Translations under genes and position numbers: made by a program | Notes under the pieces: model-generated | What the model was told of the DNA's origin: nothing | Seen by the model: only the letters and a program-made list of their open reading frames with translations | Databases searched by the model: none | Shown: positions 7,582 through 16,575 of the stretch, piece after piece | Layout of the letters: each line of letters begins with the position of its first letter | Position numbering within the stretch: the first letter of the stretch is position 1 | DNA from: CAYGZC01 sp964354225 | GTDB lineage: Bacteria; Bacteroidota; Ignavibacteria; UBA10030; SZUA-254 | Assembly (NCBI GenBank): GCA_964354225.1 | Contig: CAYGZC010000053.1 | Location: 1 to 42,511, forward strand | Length of the DNA stretch: 42,511 nucleotides | Direction: 5' to 3'

Positions 7582-8820
7582 CTATAGCTCATCAAACCAG
7601 CTTTTCATTTTTCCAAAAATCTTTTTAACTGATTTACCACCTTTAACATTGTTGAAATCAAGTGTTGTTTTATCTTTATGCCTTAGACCGTGCAGCACCA
7701 AACCGACGCAAGTAGCGTAGATTGGATTTTCAATTTCACGAACAAGTCCGGCGCTGAAACCACCGGGAATACCAATTTTCACAGGTAAGCCGAGAACCTC
7801 GCGCGCAAGTTCCGCCGCACCTTTAATTAATGAGCCACCGCCCGTTAGGACTACACCGGCAGAAAGATGTCTTGAATAACCCGAGCGTTTAATTTCCATC
7901 GCTGCGATCTCAAAAATCTCTTCCATCCTTGGCTGAACGATTTGTGCAAGCAGCTTCTTGTCGATCTCAAGCGGTGGGCGTCCACCAATTCCTGGAATTA
8001 TTATCGGTTCATCGTCGAGGACGCCGGGTAAATATGCAAAGCCGTGCTGGCACTTCAATTTTTCCGCCTGCTCGGTTAGCACACCTAATCCTTTTCGTAT
8101 ATCGTTGGTAACTTGATTGCCAGCGATTGGAATTACAGCGGTATAACGGATCGTACGATCCTCGAAAACCGCAAGATCAGTTGTACCGCCGCCAACATCG
8201 AGGAGAGCAATTCCCACTTCCTTCTCTTCCTCGTCGAGAACGGCATAGCTGGATGCAAGCGGCTCAAGGACCATATCGCTAATTTGCAGTCCGCCACGCT
8301 GAGTGCATTTAATAATATTTTGTGCGGCGGTTACTAATCCTGTAATTATATGAACGTTTGCTTCAAGTCGTACACCCGACATTCCAACAGGATCGCTCAC
8401 CCCATCCTGCCCGTCGATTATGAATTCTTGTGGAATAACATGTATAATCCTTCGGTCGGACGGTAGTGCAACACGTTTTGTATCTTCGATGAGCCGATTG
8501 ACATCTGCCTGAGAGATCTCATTCTCAGGTCCGCTTACCGCAATAACACCACGACTTTGAAAACTTTGTATATGATCGCCTGCAATCCCGACGATGACGG
8601 ATTGAATTTTGATACCCGACCGCGACTCGGCTTCCGCTACGGCACTTTGAATCGAGCGGACTGTTTTATCGATGTTCGTCACAACGCCCCGCGTCAAGCC
8701 ATCAGACGGGCTTCGACCAACACCGAGCACATTGAACTTTCCACTTTCATCCAAAGATGCGACAACTGCACATACCTTCGTTGTGCCTATATCTAAACCA
8801 ACCATTATTTCTTGTTCCAT
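7582..8820 (-). CDS. ftsA: cell division protein FtsA
   Basis: FtsA is the actin-fold ATPase that tethers FtsZ to the membrane and recruits later divisome proteins. The product has 412 residues. Phosphate-1 motif GLDIGTTKVCAVV lies near residues 8–20, phosphate-2 LLDVGGGTTDLAVF near 205–218, and the adenosine motif VVLTGGGSLIKG near 315–326. The last 15 residues (KKIFGKMKSWFDEL) are an amphipathic helix typical of the membrane-targeting sequence. The ATG at 8820 is preceded by AAAGG/AAGGA. It lies 25 bases after ftsQ and upstream of ftsZ, the classical order. Confidence 0.96.
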   Translation of the reverse strand: MEQEIMVGLDIGTTKVCAVVASLDESGKFNVLGVGRSPSDGLTRGVVTNIDKTVRSIQSAVAEAESRSGIKIQSVIVGIAGDHIQSFQSRGVIAVSGPENEISQADVNRLIEDTKRVALPSDRRIIHVIPQEFIIDGQDGVSDPVGMSGVRLEANVHIITGLVTAAQNIIKCTQRGGLQISDMVLEPLASSYAVLDEEEKEVGIALLDVGGGTTDLAVFEDRTIRYTAVIPIAGNQVTNDIRKGLGVLTEQAEKLKCQHGFAYLPGVLDDEPIIIPGIGGRPPLEIDKKLLAQIVQPRMEEIFEIAAMEIKRSGYSRHLSAGVVLTGGGSLIKGAAELAREVLGLPVKIGIPGGFSAGLVREIENPIYATCVGLVLHGLRHKDKTTLDFNNVKGGKSVKKIFGKMKSWFDEL

Positions 8821-8845
8821 TCCTTAACCTTTCGGGAATAAATTC

Positions 8846-9646
8846 TTAAAGAGTCGCTCTCGCTTTTGGCTCCGACTGCCATTTTACGACGACCTGATCG
8901 CCGAATCGAAGATCAACGTATTGTAATTTTTCTGTGTTTTGCGACTTCACAAAATTGTTCCAAAATGTATGCAGCGTCAGAAGCTTTTTTCTAAAATCTC
9001 CTCTGCCGACAATTATCGGTACACCAACATCGGTTGAATACAGTAAGATATCCTTACCGTTGTTCATAGTGATCTCGGAAATAAAATGATACATTGTGGA
9101 ATCAATAGATGCCGCCGTCACGAGAAGCTCAATCGCTTCCGATAGTTCATTATTTGATATTACTTCACCAACCTTTGCTTGTTGGATACCATCAACTCCA
9201 TTGATGATTGGTACATCAAGCTTAATCGCAGATTCGATCTGGGGAAGAAGATATGCTTCTTTATCGATATACCGAAGTTGACCGTTGTTAACCGACGCAA
9301 TTGGATCTCTTTCTTCAATCTGAATATGAAGAGCGTCAGGGAGATGTCGGTTTACCTGCACCGACTTCACAAATGGTTGCTGGAGAATTTGCTTGCGAAC
9401 TTCAAATACATTTATTTGGAACATAGGGGACTTAAGCGGTACATTAGCCAGCGCGAAGATTTGCTGAGCAGAAATTATCCGAGAACCCTCAACAACAACG
9501 CGCTGGATTTTAAGAGATCTCTTCCATTCCTGTGCGAGAACACATAGGACGATAACACCGATAATGAGAGGAATCAATAAAAATACTCCCCATCGTTTTA
9601 TTTTTTTTCGCTGTATTGTATTTCCTTCAATCCGATTTTGATCCAT
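8846..9646 (-). CDS. ftsQ: cell division protein FtsQ/DivIB
   Basis: A bitopic divisome protein of 266 residues. A short basic cytoplasmic tail precedes a transmembrane helix at about 22–41. A POTRA-like domain follows (IQRVVVEGSRIIS… to EERDPIASV, about 48–120), then the FtsQ beta domain. I start at ATG 9646, which overlaps the murB stop as TGATG; a GTG three bases earlier is equally open. The C-terminal residues are basic and variable. The role is to link FtsL/FtsB-type partners and septal synthesis in the periplasm. The place between murB and ftsA supports the call despite the low conservation usual for FtsQ. Confidence 0.88.
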   Translation of the reverse strand: MDQNRIEGNTIQRKKIKRWGVFLLIPLIIGVIVLCVLAQEWKRSLKIQRVVVEGSRIISAQQIFALANVPLKSPMFQINVFEVRKQILQQPFVKSVQVNRHLPDALHIQIEERDPIASVNNGQLRYIDKEAYLLPQIESAIKLDVPIINGVDGIQQAKVGEVISNNELSEAIELLVTAASIDSTMYHFISEITMNNGKDILLYSTDVGVPIIVGRGDFRKKLLTLHTFWNNFVKSQNTEKLQYVDLRFGDQVVVKWQSEPKARATL

Positions 9647-10569
9647 CACATAATCACATTCTTATCTATATGCTGAGGAAAACCAAGTAATTTGACTTCA
9701 AGATCAAGTTCGATATTAAATTTTTCGCGCACCGTTTTCTTTGCAAGTTCAATGAGATTGAGAACATCCTTTGCCGTTGCGCCGCCAAGATTCACAATAA
9801 AATTCGCATGTTTTTCTGAAATCTGTGCATTGCCGTTCTTGAATCCTTTTAATCCAGCTTCTTCAATCAATTTAGCTGCAGAGGAACTGGAAGGATTTTT
9901 AAACACACTGCCGCAGTTTGGGAGATTGATTGGATGTTTCCGGTTTCGCTGCATGACGTAATCGTTACGCATTTTCATCAGCTCATCTCTATTACCGGCA
10001 GGAAGTATGAAGCTTGCACTTAAAACAACATCACTATCTTGAAGCGATGCATGACGATAATTAAAGCCAATCTCTTCTTTTTTCAACATGATGATTGTTC
10101 CATTTCGGATAACTTCGACATCTATCATATAATTCGAGATTTCTCCACCGTATGCCCCGGCATTCATAATCACCGCGCCACCGATTGTACCGGGAATTCC
10201 TGCCAGCATCTCAACGCCTCGCAATCCACGCTGCATGCAAAAATCAACAAAGCGATTTAAGCTCACACCTGCCTCGGCAACAATTCGTGATCCTTCAGCA
10301 TAGATTGATTTGAGCGAGCTTTCAATGTTTACCACAGCACCACGGAAACCATCATCGTTCACAAGCAGGTTGCTTCCCTTACCAAGCGCAATAAAAGAAA
10401 CATCTTGTTTCTGCAGATAACTGATAATGTTTACGGTATCTTCCTTGTCCATAGGTTCAAAGTAATAATCTGCCTGACCGCCAATCCGCAAAGATGTAAA
10501 TTTATTCAGAGGCTCGCTTAGAAGAATCTTGCCTTGAAAAACCTTTTTTATGTTATCGATACTGATCAT
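9646..10569 (-). CDS. murB: UDP-N-acetylenolpyruvoylglucosamine reductase MurB
   Basis: This FAD enzyme reduces UDP-GlcNAc-enolpyruvate with NADPH to UDP-MurNAc in the cytoplasm. The 307 residues fit the shorter type II MurB. Visible signatures are TSLRIGGQADYYFEP (25–39), GKGSNLLVNDDGFRG (FAD, about 63–77), and AGIPGTIGGAVIMNAGAYGG (about 121–140). NYRHASLQ and GSVFKNP follow, the latter with the catalytic serine. It begins 29 bases after murC and overlaps ftsQ. The ATG lacks a clear ribosome binding site. Confidence 0.96.
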   Translation of the reverse strand: MISIDNIKKVFQGKILLSEPLNKFTSLRIGGQADYYFEPMDKEDTVNIISYLQKQDVSFIALGKGSNLLVNDDGFRGAVVNIESSLKSIYAEGSRIVAEAGVSLNRFVDFCMQRGLRGVEMLAGIPGTIGGAVIMNAGAYGGEISNYMIDVEVIRNGTIIMLKKEEIGFNYRHASLQDSDVVLSASFILPAGNRDELMKMRNDYVMQRNRKHPINLPNCGSVFKNPSSSSAAKLIEEAGLKGFKNGNAQISEKHANFIVNLGGATAKDVLNLIELAKKTVREKFNIELDLEVKLLGFPQHIDKNVIM

Positions 10570-10598
10570 TTCAAAATAAACAATGAAAAATATTTTTC

Positions 10599-11984
10599 TT
10601 AATTTTTGGCTTGTAATCGTTTTAGAAATTCAACGCTGTACTTCCAAATATCTCCTGCGCCCATCATGATCACGAGATCATCTTTTTTTGCAAGAGTGAG
10701 GAGTGCATCGGGAACAGTTTTTTTGTCGGGGACGTAATGGACATTCTTATGACCGTACTGTTTGGCAGCATTGACAATTAATTCACCTGTTATGCCTTGG
10801 ATAGGTTCTTCACGGGCGGGATAAACATCCGTCACTAGAAGAACGTCAGCTAATAAGAACGCCTTAGCAAAATCTTCGTAGAAATCTCTTGTGCGCGAAT
10901 ACAGATGCGGTTGAAACACACAAACTGTCCGCCGCCGCCAACCGGCTTTTGCACCTGAAAGTGCTGCACGGCACTCTGTTGGATGATGGGCGTAATCGTC
11001 GTAAACACTGATGCCGCTCACTTCGCCTTTCTTTTCCCAGCGTCGATTCACGCCCGTGAACTTTTCAATCCCAGCTTTTACTTTTTCGAACGAGATACCA
11101 AGCTCCAGACCCACGGTTATTGCCGCAAGTGCATTCTGAACATTATGTTTACCTGGAATTTGAAGTATAACCCGACCGAATTCAGTTCCGTTCTTTAGAA
11201 CAGTAAACATCGCTGTATTATCTTTATAGTGGATATCGACCGCCTGGATATCTGCCTGTGGATTCATACCATAACCGAGCACTTTTTTCTGGTTGAGTTG
11301 CGGCATAATATCCTGAAGCGCTGGTTCATCGAGACATAAAACAACAAAACCATAGAATGGTACTTTACTGGCGAATTGAATAAAAGCACCTTTAATATCC
11401 TCAAGATCGCGATAGCAATCGAGATGGTCGGTTTCAAGCGTAGTCAAAACGGCAATTGTTGGTGTGATGGAAAGAAACGATCGATCAAATTCATCAGCTT
11501 CAACAACAATGAAATCACCATGACCGAGCCGTGCATTCGAGCCGCCGAGACCGCTTAATCTTCCACCAACAATGACCGTTGGATCCATACCGCCTTCCAT
11601 AAGAACGAGACTGATCATAGAAGTGGTAGTGGTTTTTCCATGTGTGCCTGCGATTCCGATTCCATATTTCAGCCGCATCACCTCTGCAAGCATCTCGGCG
11701 CGGCGGATGATCGGAATTTTTCTTCGCTGCGCTTCAAGAACTTCCGGATTATCTAAAGCTACTGCCGATGAATAAACCAGTGCATCGATATCGGAAGCAA
11801 TATTCTCTGGATTATGTCCATCAAATATTTTAGCACCAAGCTTTTCGAGCCGTTCGGTTATCTCGCCTAACATTTTATCCGATCCGGAGACCTTGAAACC
11901 TTGATCAAGAAATATCTCCGCGATACCGCTCATTCCAATTCCTCCAATGCCAACAAAATGTATTTTTTTGATTGAACTAAACAT
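10599..11984 (-). CDS. murC: UDP-N-acetylmuramate–L-alanine ligase MurC
   Basis: The ATP-dependent ligase that adds the first residue, L-Ala, to UDP-MurNAc. At 461 residues it shows the N-terminal Rossmann motif HFVGIGGIGMSGIAEI (9–24), the Mur-ligase P-loop GIAGTHGKTTTTSM (about 113–126), the central DHLDCY motif and the C-terminal substrate motif DDYAHHPTE. Full length and standard motifs leave little doubt. It follows the small TauE/SafE-like gene by 10 bases and precedes murB. Confidence 0.97.
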   Translation of the reverse strand: MFSSIKKIHFVGIGGIGMSGIAEIFLDQGFKVSGSDKMLGEITERLEKLGAKIFDGHNPENIASDIDALVYSSAVALDNPEVLEAQRRKIPIIRRAEMLAEVMRLKYGIGIAGTHGKTTTTSMISLVLMEGGMDPTVIVGGRLSGLGGSNARLGHGDFIVVEADEFDRSFLSITPTIAVLTTLETDHLDCYRDLEDIKGAFIQFASKVPFYGFVVLCLDEPALQDIMPQLNQKKVLGYGMNPQADIQAVDIHYKDNTAMFTVLKNGTEFGRVILQIPGKHNVQNALAAITVGLELGISFEKVKAGIEKFTGVNRRWEKKGEVSGISVYDDYAHHPTECRAALSGAKAGWRRRTVCVFQPHLYSRTRDFYEDFAKAFLLADVLLVTDVYPAREEPIQGITGELIVNAAKQYGHKNVHYVPDKKTVPDALLTLAKKDDLVIMMGAGDIWKYSVEFLKRLQAKN

Positions 11985-11994
11985 ATCAATTAAA

Positions 11995-12354
11995 TTATTT
12001 TCCGAAAATCATTTTTAAAGAAATCAATAAAAGTACAACACCAAAGATTTTTCGGAGTGTGTCACTCGAAACCTGATTTGCAAGATATCCGCCAAAATAT
12101 GCACCAACGAACAAGCCAATACACATCAAGCTGGCGACCTTGAAATTAACATTGCCCGCATTGTAATACTGCCATACACCCAAGAGACCCACAGGTGGAA
12201 TCAACATTGCGAGCGTTGTACCTTGAGCCATTTTTTGATCAAAACCGAACAGATACACTAAAGCCGGTACGATGAGAACCGCGCCACCTATTCCGAGTAT
12301 GCCGCTTAAAACTCCTCCGGCGAGCCCTAATATGATAAATTGTACAACCTGCAT
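11995..12354 (-). CDS. half-size TauE/SafE (TSUP) family membrane protein
   Basis: The product has 119 residues and about four hydrophobic helices. The repeat motif GLAGGVLSGILGIGGAVLIVPALVYLFG is split here as GLAGGVLSGILGIGG (10–24) followed by the VPALVYLFG helix. TSUP permeases are usually about 250 residues with two such halves, so this is a single-repeat form that would have to dimerise. The family exports or takes up sulfonates, sulfite or similar anions, but no substrate can be read here. It lies between the PH-like protein and murC within the dcw cluster, where it is not a standard member. It is intact, with ATG and stop in step with its neighbours. Confidence 0.75.
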   Translation of the reverse strand: MQVVQFIILGLAGGVLSGILGIGGAVLIVPALVYLFGFDQKMAQGTTLAMLIPPVGLLGVWQYYNAGNVNFKVASLMCIGLFVGAYFGGYLANQVSSDTLRKIFGVVLLLISLKMIFGK

Positions 12355-12376
12355 AATGATTCAACCTTTCTAATAA

Positions 12377-12883
12377 CTAACGAACACCGAACGTCGGACG
12401 TTTTCCTTTGGGTACTAATTGTGCGATTCGGTTCATTTCTTGAATAAGCTCTTTTTCATGCTCATACCGTCCTATCCTGATCCGAAATAGTCGCCGCCGA
12501 CTCTTAACTTTAAAAACTATCATCTGAGAGATACCTGCGGTTTGCACTCGCCGCTCACGACCGATATGAAACCATTCAATATCCGAAAGTATTATTTCTC
12601 GCTCATGGAATTTATGATAGAATATAATTTTATCTGGTGCCATGATTAATTTTCGGTCACGCGTCCGGTTCAACATCAATACAACAAATGATATCACCAC
12701 AAAAAGAATGATGATGTATAATATCGGATCGGCTTCGAGCGATGGAAGCCGATCGAAGTTGAAAGTGCCGCGAATTCCAGCATACAACAAAAGCGTTATA
12801 AGATACAGCAGCGATTGCTGGTAATAAAAATCCAATTTGTATTTGAAAACCTTCGCACCGTTAGGTATTTTACGATCTTCCAT
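12377..12883 (-). CDS. bacterial PH-like membrane protein, dcw-embedded
   Basis: A 168-residue protein with two predicted membrane helices (about 25–42 and 52–71), then a basic, beta-rich domain (KLIMAPDKIIFYHKF to FRIRIGRYEHEKELIQEM). The pattern resembles bacterial PH (bPH) or YcxB-type domains that sit on the inner membrane. No catalytic motif is seen. It begins two bases after the murG stop and is followed by the TSUP gene, so it is co-transcribed with wall synthesis. A lineage-specific divisome or lipid II accessory is possible, but this is context only. The assignment to bPH is tentative. Confidence 0.6.
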   Translation of the reverse strand: MEDRKIPNGAKVFKYKLDFYYQQSLLYLITLLLYAGIRGTFNFDRLPSLEADPILYIIILFVVISFVVLMLNRTRDRKLIMAPDKIIFYHKFHEREIILSDIEWFHIGRERRVQTAGISQMIVFKVKSRRRLFRIRIGRYEHEKELIQEMNRIAQLVPKGKRPTFGVR

Positions 12884-12885
12884 TG

Positions 12886-13992
12886 TTAATTAAACCTTGC
12901 TAGTTTAATAACTCTTTGTGCTATCTCTCTTGCCGAATTCGGTTTTCCAAGTTTTTTACTTTCTATACTCATCTGTTCCAGCTTTGTGCTTTCAATCAGG
13001 TTGAGTAAAACTGATAATAACTTTTTTGATACTTCATCGTCATATAGGATTTCAGCAGCGCTTGCTTCTACCAATGCTTTTGCATTTTCAACTTGATGAT
13101 TTGCAGCTGCGTGTGGATATGGAACAAGCAGTGCTGGCTTTCCAAGTCGAGTTAACTCAGCCAATGTTGTGGCTCCTGCACGGCAAACAACAAGATCGCT
13201 GACTGCATAGGCATAATCCATACGGTCGATAAAAGCATTTACCCAAACATGATTTCTTGAAAACTTTGCGGCAGAATCTTTCGCTTTAAGGAAATCCTCT
13301 CTACCTGTCTGCCAAATTATTCGCACATTTCGCTGAATCAATTGCTCAAGATATTTTTCAACGGCATGATTGATTGTGTGAGCGCCGAGACTTCCACCGA
13401 ACACAAGTATTGTTTTTAGTTTTTCAGCTTGATCAAATCCAAAGTGCTGATACGCACAACTCAAGTCGACATTATCCAAATTTCCCCTTGTGGGATTACC
13501 AGTGATAAAAACTTTTTCTATTCCCGGAAAATATTTCTTTGAACTTTCAAATGTTAGATGAATTTCATTCACTTTTTTTGCAAGCAGTCGAGTTGTGGCA
13601 CCGGGATAACTGTTTTGTTCCTGAATCAATGTTGGTATTTTCAGTGCTGTTGCTGCACGAAGAACCGGTCCTGAAACATATCCACCGGTTCCTACAACAG
13701 CATCCGGTTTAAAATCTTTTATGATTGAGATTGATTGCATAAACGACACAATTACTTTCAATGGAAATAATATATTGCTAATCCGTAAGCTCCGGTGAAA
13801 TCCGCTGATCCAAATTGTGCGGAATGAGTATCCTTTTTCCGGAACAACTCGCGCTTCGATTTTCCCTTTTGTGCCAACGAACAAAAATTCTGAGTCAGGT
13901 TGCAGCTTTTTAATCTCATCTGCAATAGCGATTGCAGGGAATAAATGCCCGCCTGTTCCACCGCCCGCAAATATAACGCGTAAAGATGCCAC
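12886..13992 (-). CDS. murG: lipid II synthase MurG
   Basis: This GT28 glycosyltransferase adds GlcNAc from UDP-GlcNAc to lipid I on the inner face of the membrane. I start at GTG 13992, giving 368 residues, because it places the G-loop RVIFAGGGTGGHLFPA at residues 5–20, as is normal. An AAGGA lies about 12 bases upstream, and the start falls one base after the ftsW stop. The upstream in-frame ATGs (14028, 14022) would overlap ftsW. The second G-loop VFGGSLGAHTIN and the UDP-binding RAGATTLAEL motif are present. Confidence 0.95.
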   Translation of the reverse strand: MASLRVIFAGGGTGGHLFPAIAIADEIKKLQPDSEFLFVGTKGKIEARVVPEKGYSFRTIWISGFHRSLRISNILFPLKVIVSFMQSISIIKDFKPDAVVGTGGYVSGPVLRAATALKIPTLIQEQNSYPGATTRLLAKKVNEIHLTFESSKKYFPGIEKVFITGNPTRGNLDNVDLSCAYQHFGFDQAEKLKTILVFGGSLGAHTINHAVEKYLEQLIQRNVRIIWQTGREDFLKAKDSAAKFSRNHVWVNAFIDRMDYAYAVSDLVVCRAGATTLAELTRLGKPALLVPYPHAAANHQVENAKALVEASAAEILYDDEVSKKLLSVLLNLIESTKLEQMSIESKKLGKPNSAREIAQRVIKLARFN

Positions 13993-13993
13993 A

Positions 13994-15166
13994 TTAATAT
14001 ACTTTCCTTGTAGAAATCTCATCGGCATTTACCAAACCGACAATAGGTACTTCTCTCGCTCTCGGATGTAGATCGGTTTGAGATGAAATATTTAACAACA
14101 CCCCGATTGCACAAGCGGAGAACACCATCGATGAGCCGCCATAACTTACAAACGGCATTGGTAAACCGGTTGTTGGTAAAACTCTCAAAGTAACACCAGC
14201 ATTTATCAGCGCATAAAAAGTAATGGCACATGTAATTGCAATTGCCAAATAATGTCCAAATGGATCTGGCGCATACTTTGCTATTTTGAAGCCGCGGTAC
14301 ATTATCAGCAAAAACAGCAGCATAAAAAACGTAGTGCCGATGAAGCCATACTCTTCGCCAACGATTGAAAAAACGAAATCACCGAAAGACTCTGGAAGAA
14401 AGAAATCTCGCTGTTTGCTTTCGCCTGGACCAACACCAAAAATTCCGCCATTACCAAATCCAATAATTGATTGCCGAGGCTGGTAGTCGGCTTTGGCAGG
14501 CGTTCCATTTACACCATTAAAGAAACCTTCTATTCGCTGCATCCGATATTCAGCACTCAACATGTATATCACTATTATCGGAACAAGAATTGCAAAAGTT
14601 AGAGCCAAATGTTTTAATCTCACATTACCGATATACAGCATGGTCAAACTTAGAAAGAAAATCATAGCGCCCATGCTGAAGTTTGGCTGAGCCATAACGA
14701 GCCCAGCTACAACCCCAACCCACACCATCATCGGTAAAAAACCTATATTAAAATCTTTTACAATTTTACCCTTGATTGAGATAAGAGTACATAAATGAAA
14801 AAGCAAGGCATACTTTGCAAATTCCGATGGTTGTAATCCGATAGTACTATAACGTAAGAACCTTGTTGCCCCTTTTATTTCACCACCAAGAATAAGCGTC
14901 ACACACAACAAGCCAACTGCTGCTATCACTGCTATTTTTGTAAATCGCATGAGGATGTGATAATTTACTCGCATGCCAATGAACAAACCGATAATACCCA
15001 AAAGGACTTTGATTGCATGGCTTGTAAGCATATGCTCGCTTTCACCATATTTTACCTGTGCATAACTCGCGGATGCGCTATACACAATACCCAAGCTCAG
15101 CAGCATAAGCGTTAGCACTGCAATCAGTATAGCAAGATCGATATGGTTGCGTTCATTAAATGACAT
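13994..15166 (-). CDS. ftsW: septal peptidoglycan glycosyltransferase FtsW (SEDS)
   Basis: A SEDS-family lipid II polymerase with about ten membrane helices, 390 residues. Conserved features include ATRFLRYSTIGLQPSEFAKY (periplasmic loop), GESKQRDFFLPESFGDFVFS, which holds the P-E-x-x-x-D-F motif, and GLPMPFVSYGGSS near the C-terminus. It works with the class B PBP encoded upstream. The ATG at 15166 overlaps the murD TAA by one base (TAATG). Location between murD and murG argues for FtsW rather than RodA. Confidence 0.96.
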   Translation of the reverse strand: MSFNERNHIDLAILIAVLTLMLLSLGIVYSASASYAQVKYGESEHMLTSHAIKVLLGIIGLFIGMRVNYHILMRFTKIAVIAAVGLLCVTLILGGEIKGATRFLRYSTIGLQPSEFAKYALLFHLCTLISIKGKIVKDFNIGFLPMMVWVGVVAGLVMAQPNFSMGAMIFFLSLTMLYIGNVRLKHLALTFAILVPIIVIYMLSAEYRMQRIEGFFNGVNGTPAKADYQPRQSIIGFGNGGIFGVGPGESKQRDFFLPESFGDFVFSIVGEEYGFIGTTFFMLLFLLIMYRGFKIAKYAPDPFGHYLAIAITCAITFYALINAGVTLRVLPTTGLPMPFVSYGGSSMVFSACAIGVLLNISSQTDLHPRAREVPIVGLVNADEISTRKVY

Positions 15167-16566
15167 TACAATTTATTTACTATTTGTTTAAATACCTGTC
15201 CGCGATGCTCATAATTTTGAAACCAATCGAACGATGCACAAGCGGGCGAGAGCAATACGATATCTCCCGCCGATGCAAGCTTGCTGGCAAGTATAACTGC
15301 TTCATCCATTGAGCTTGCTTTAATTACTTTCTTAATCGAATAGAATTCCTGATAAACTTTTTCAGCTGATTCGCCTATTGCCACGATAGTTTTTACATGC
15401 TTAGCCACAAGGTCTTGGAGCTTGGAATAATCATTTCCTTTATCACGTCCACCTATTAACACGATTAGCGGCTCATCGAATGCCTGAAGCGCATACCAGA
15501 CAGAATCGACATTTGTTGCTTTGGAATCATTCACATATTTCACACAATTGATCTCGCGAACGAACTCGAGACGATGCTCAACACCTTTAAAGCTTTTCAA
15601 CGTTGAACTGATAGAAGCCGTTTCAATACCCATTACCTGCGCAGAGAGCACTGCAGCCATCGAATTGTATCGATTGTGAATTCCTCTTATTCCAATCTGG
15701 CTTGTCTCAAGGATCTCTGTTTTAATTCCACTGAGTATTGTTACAAGTTTCCCATTTTCCTCAAAGGCACCTTCTTCAAAGCGCCGCTTAATGCCAAATG
15801 GTAATGTGTGCACATGCATGCTGGCAAAACGACGAACTTGTTCATTGGTTTCAAGATCATCGTAATTATAGATCAGGTAATCATCGGTCTTTTGGTTCTC
15901 GAATACGCGGCATTTGGAGGCGATATATCTTTCAAAATGCTGATCATATCGGTCAAGATGGTCAGGTGTTATATTCAATATGATCGAGACTTTTGGATGG
16001 AACGTCTCGCAATAATCAAGCTGGAAACTGCTTACCTCTAAAATTACAACCGTCATCGGATTACTGCTATCAACAAAAGATGAGAACGCTGTTCCAATAT
16101 TTCCACCGACAATATTTTTCCTCTTTGCGTCATCGAACATTTTACCGATGAGCGTTGTTGTTGTTGTTTTACCATTTGTTCCTGTAACTGCGATAATTGG
16201 TGTCTGACAAAACCAGCTTGCTATCTCAAGTTCGGAAAGAACTTTTATATCACACCGTTCAGCTTCTTCAATAATTGAAATATTTGATGGAACACCAGGG
16301 CTGATAACAATGATGTCTGCTTCAAGGACTCGGTCCGTATGCCCGCTCGTTTCAAACTCGATCCCTAGCGATTGGAGAAGGGAGATTGAAGACTGGAGTT
16401 TTTCTTTCGGTGCACTATCGCTGACAAATACTTTTGCCCCTTTTGTTTTAAGAAGCTGGGCGGCGGCGGCACCGCTTCGTGCAGCGCCGATAACGGAGAT
16501 CTTTTTTCCAGAAACATCTTTATCTATCGCTGCGATCATAGTTAAACTATTTTCCCGAATGTCCAT
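15166..16566 (-). CDS. murD: UDP-N-acetylmuramoyl-L-alanine–D-glutamate ligase MurD
   Basis: The ATP-dependent ligase that adds D-Glu to UDP-MurNAc-L-Ala. At 466 residues it has the N-terminal nucleotide motif ISVIGAARSGAAAA (23–36), the P-loop VTGTNGKTTTTT (about 128–139), the NITPDHLDRY motif, the FKGVEHRLEF segment and the C-terminal domain with IGGRDKGNDY. The start at 16566 is one option; an in-frame ATG nine codons later (16539) is closer to the usual N-terminus. The gap to mraY is nine bases. Confidence 0.96.
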   Translation of the reverse strand: MDIRENSLTMIAAIDKDVSGKKISVIGAARSGAAAAQLLKTKGAKVFVSDSAPKEKLQSSISLLQSLGIEFETSGHTDRVLEADIIVISPGVPSNISIIEEAERCDIKVLSELEIASWFCQTPIIAVTGTNGKTTTTTLIGKMFDDAKRKNIVGGNIGTAFSSFVDSSNPMTVVILEVSSFQLDYCETFHPKVSIILNITPDHLDRYDQHFERYIASKCRVFENQKTDDYLIYNYDDLETNEQVRRFASMHVHTLPFGIKRRFEEGAFEENGKLVTILSGIKTEILETSQIGIRGIHNRYNSMAAVLSAQVMGIETASISSTLKSFKGVEHRLEFVREINCVKYVNDSKATNVDSVWYALQAFDEPLIVLIGGRDKGNDYSKLQDLVAKHVKTIVAIGESAEKVYQEFYSIKKVIKASSMDEAVILASKLASAGDIVLLSPACASFDWFQNYEHRGQVFKQIVNKL

Positions 16567-16575
16567 ATTCCGGTA

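Noticed and set aside
12371..12398. Another heptamer array at the PH-like gene 3' end
   Set aside because: Units fit a 7-base period only loosely and half the stretch is coding; not distinguishable from chance.
13993..14028. Longer MurG start overlapping ftsW
   Set aside because: It would add 12 residues before the conserved N-terminal G-loop region; the GTG at 13992 with an upstream AAGGA gives a normal MurG.
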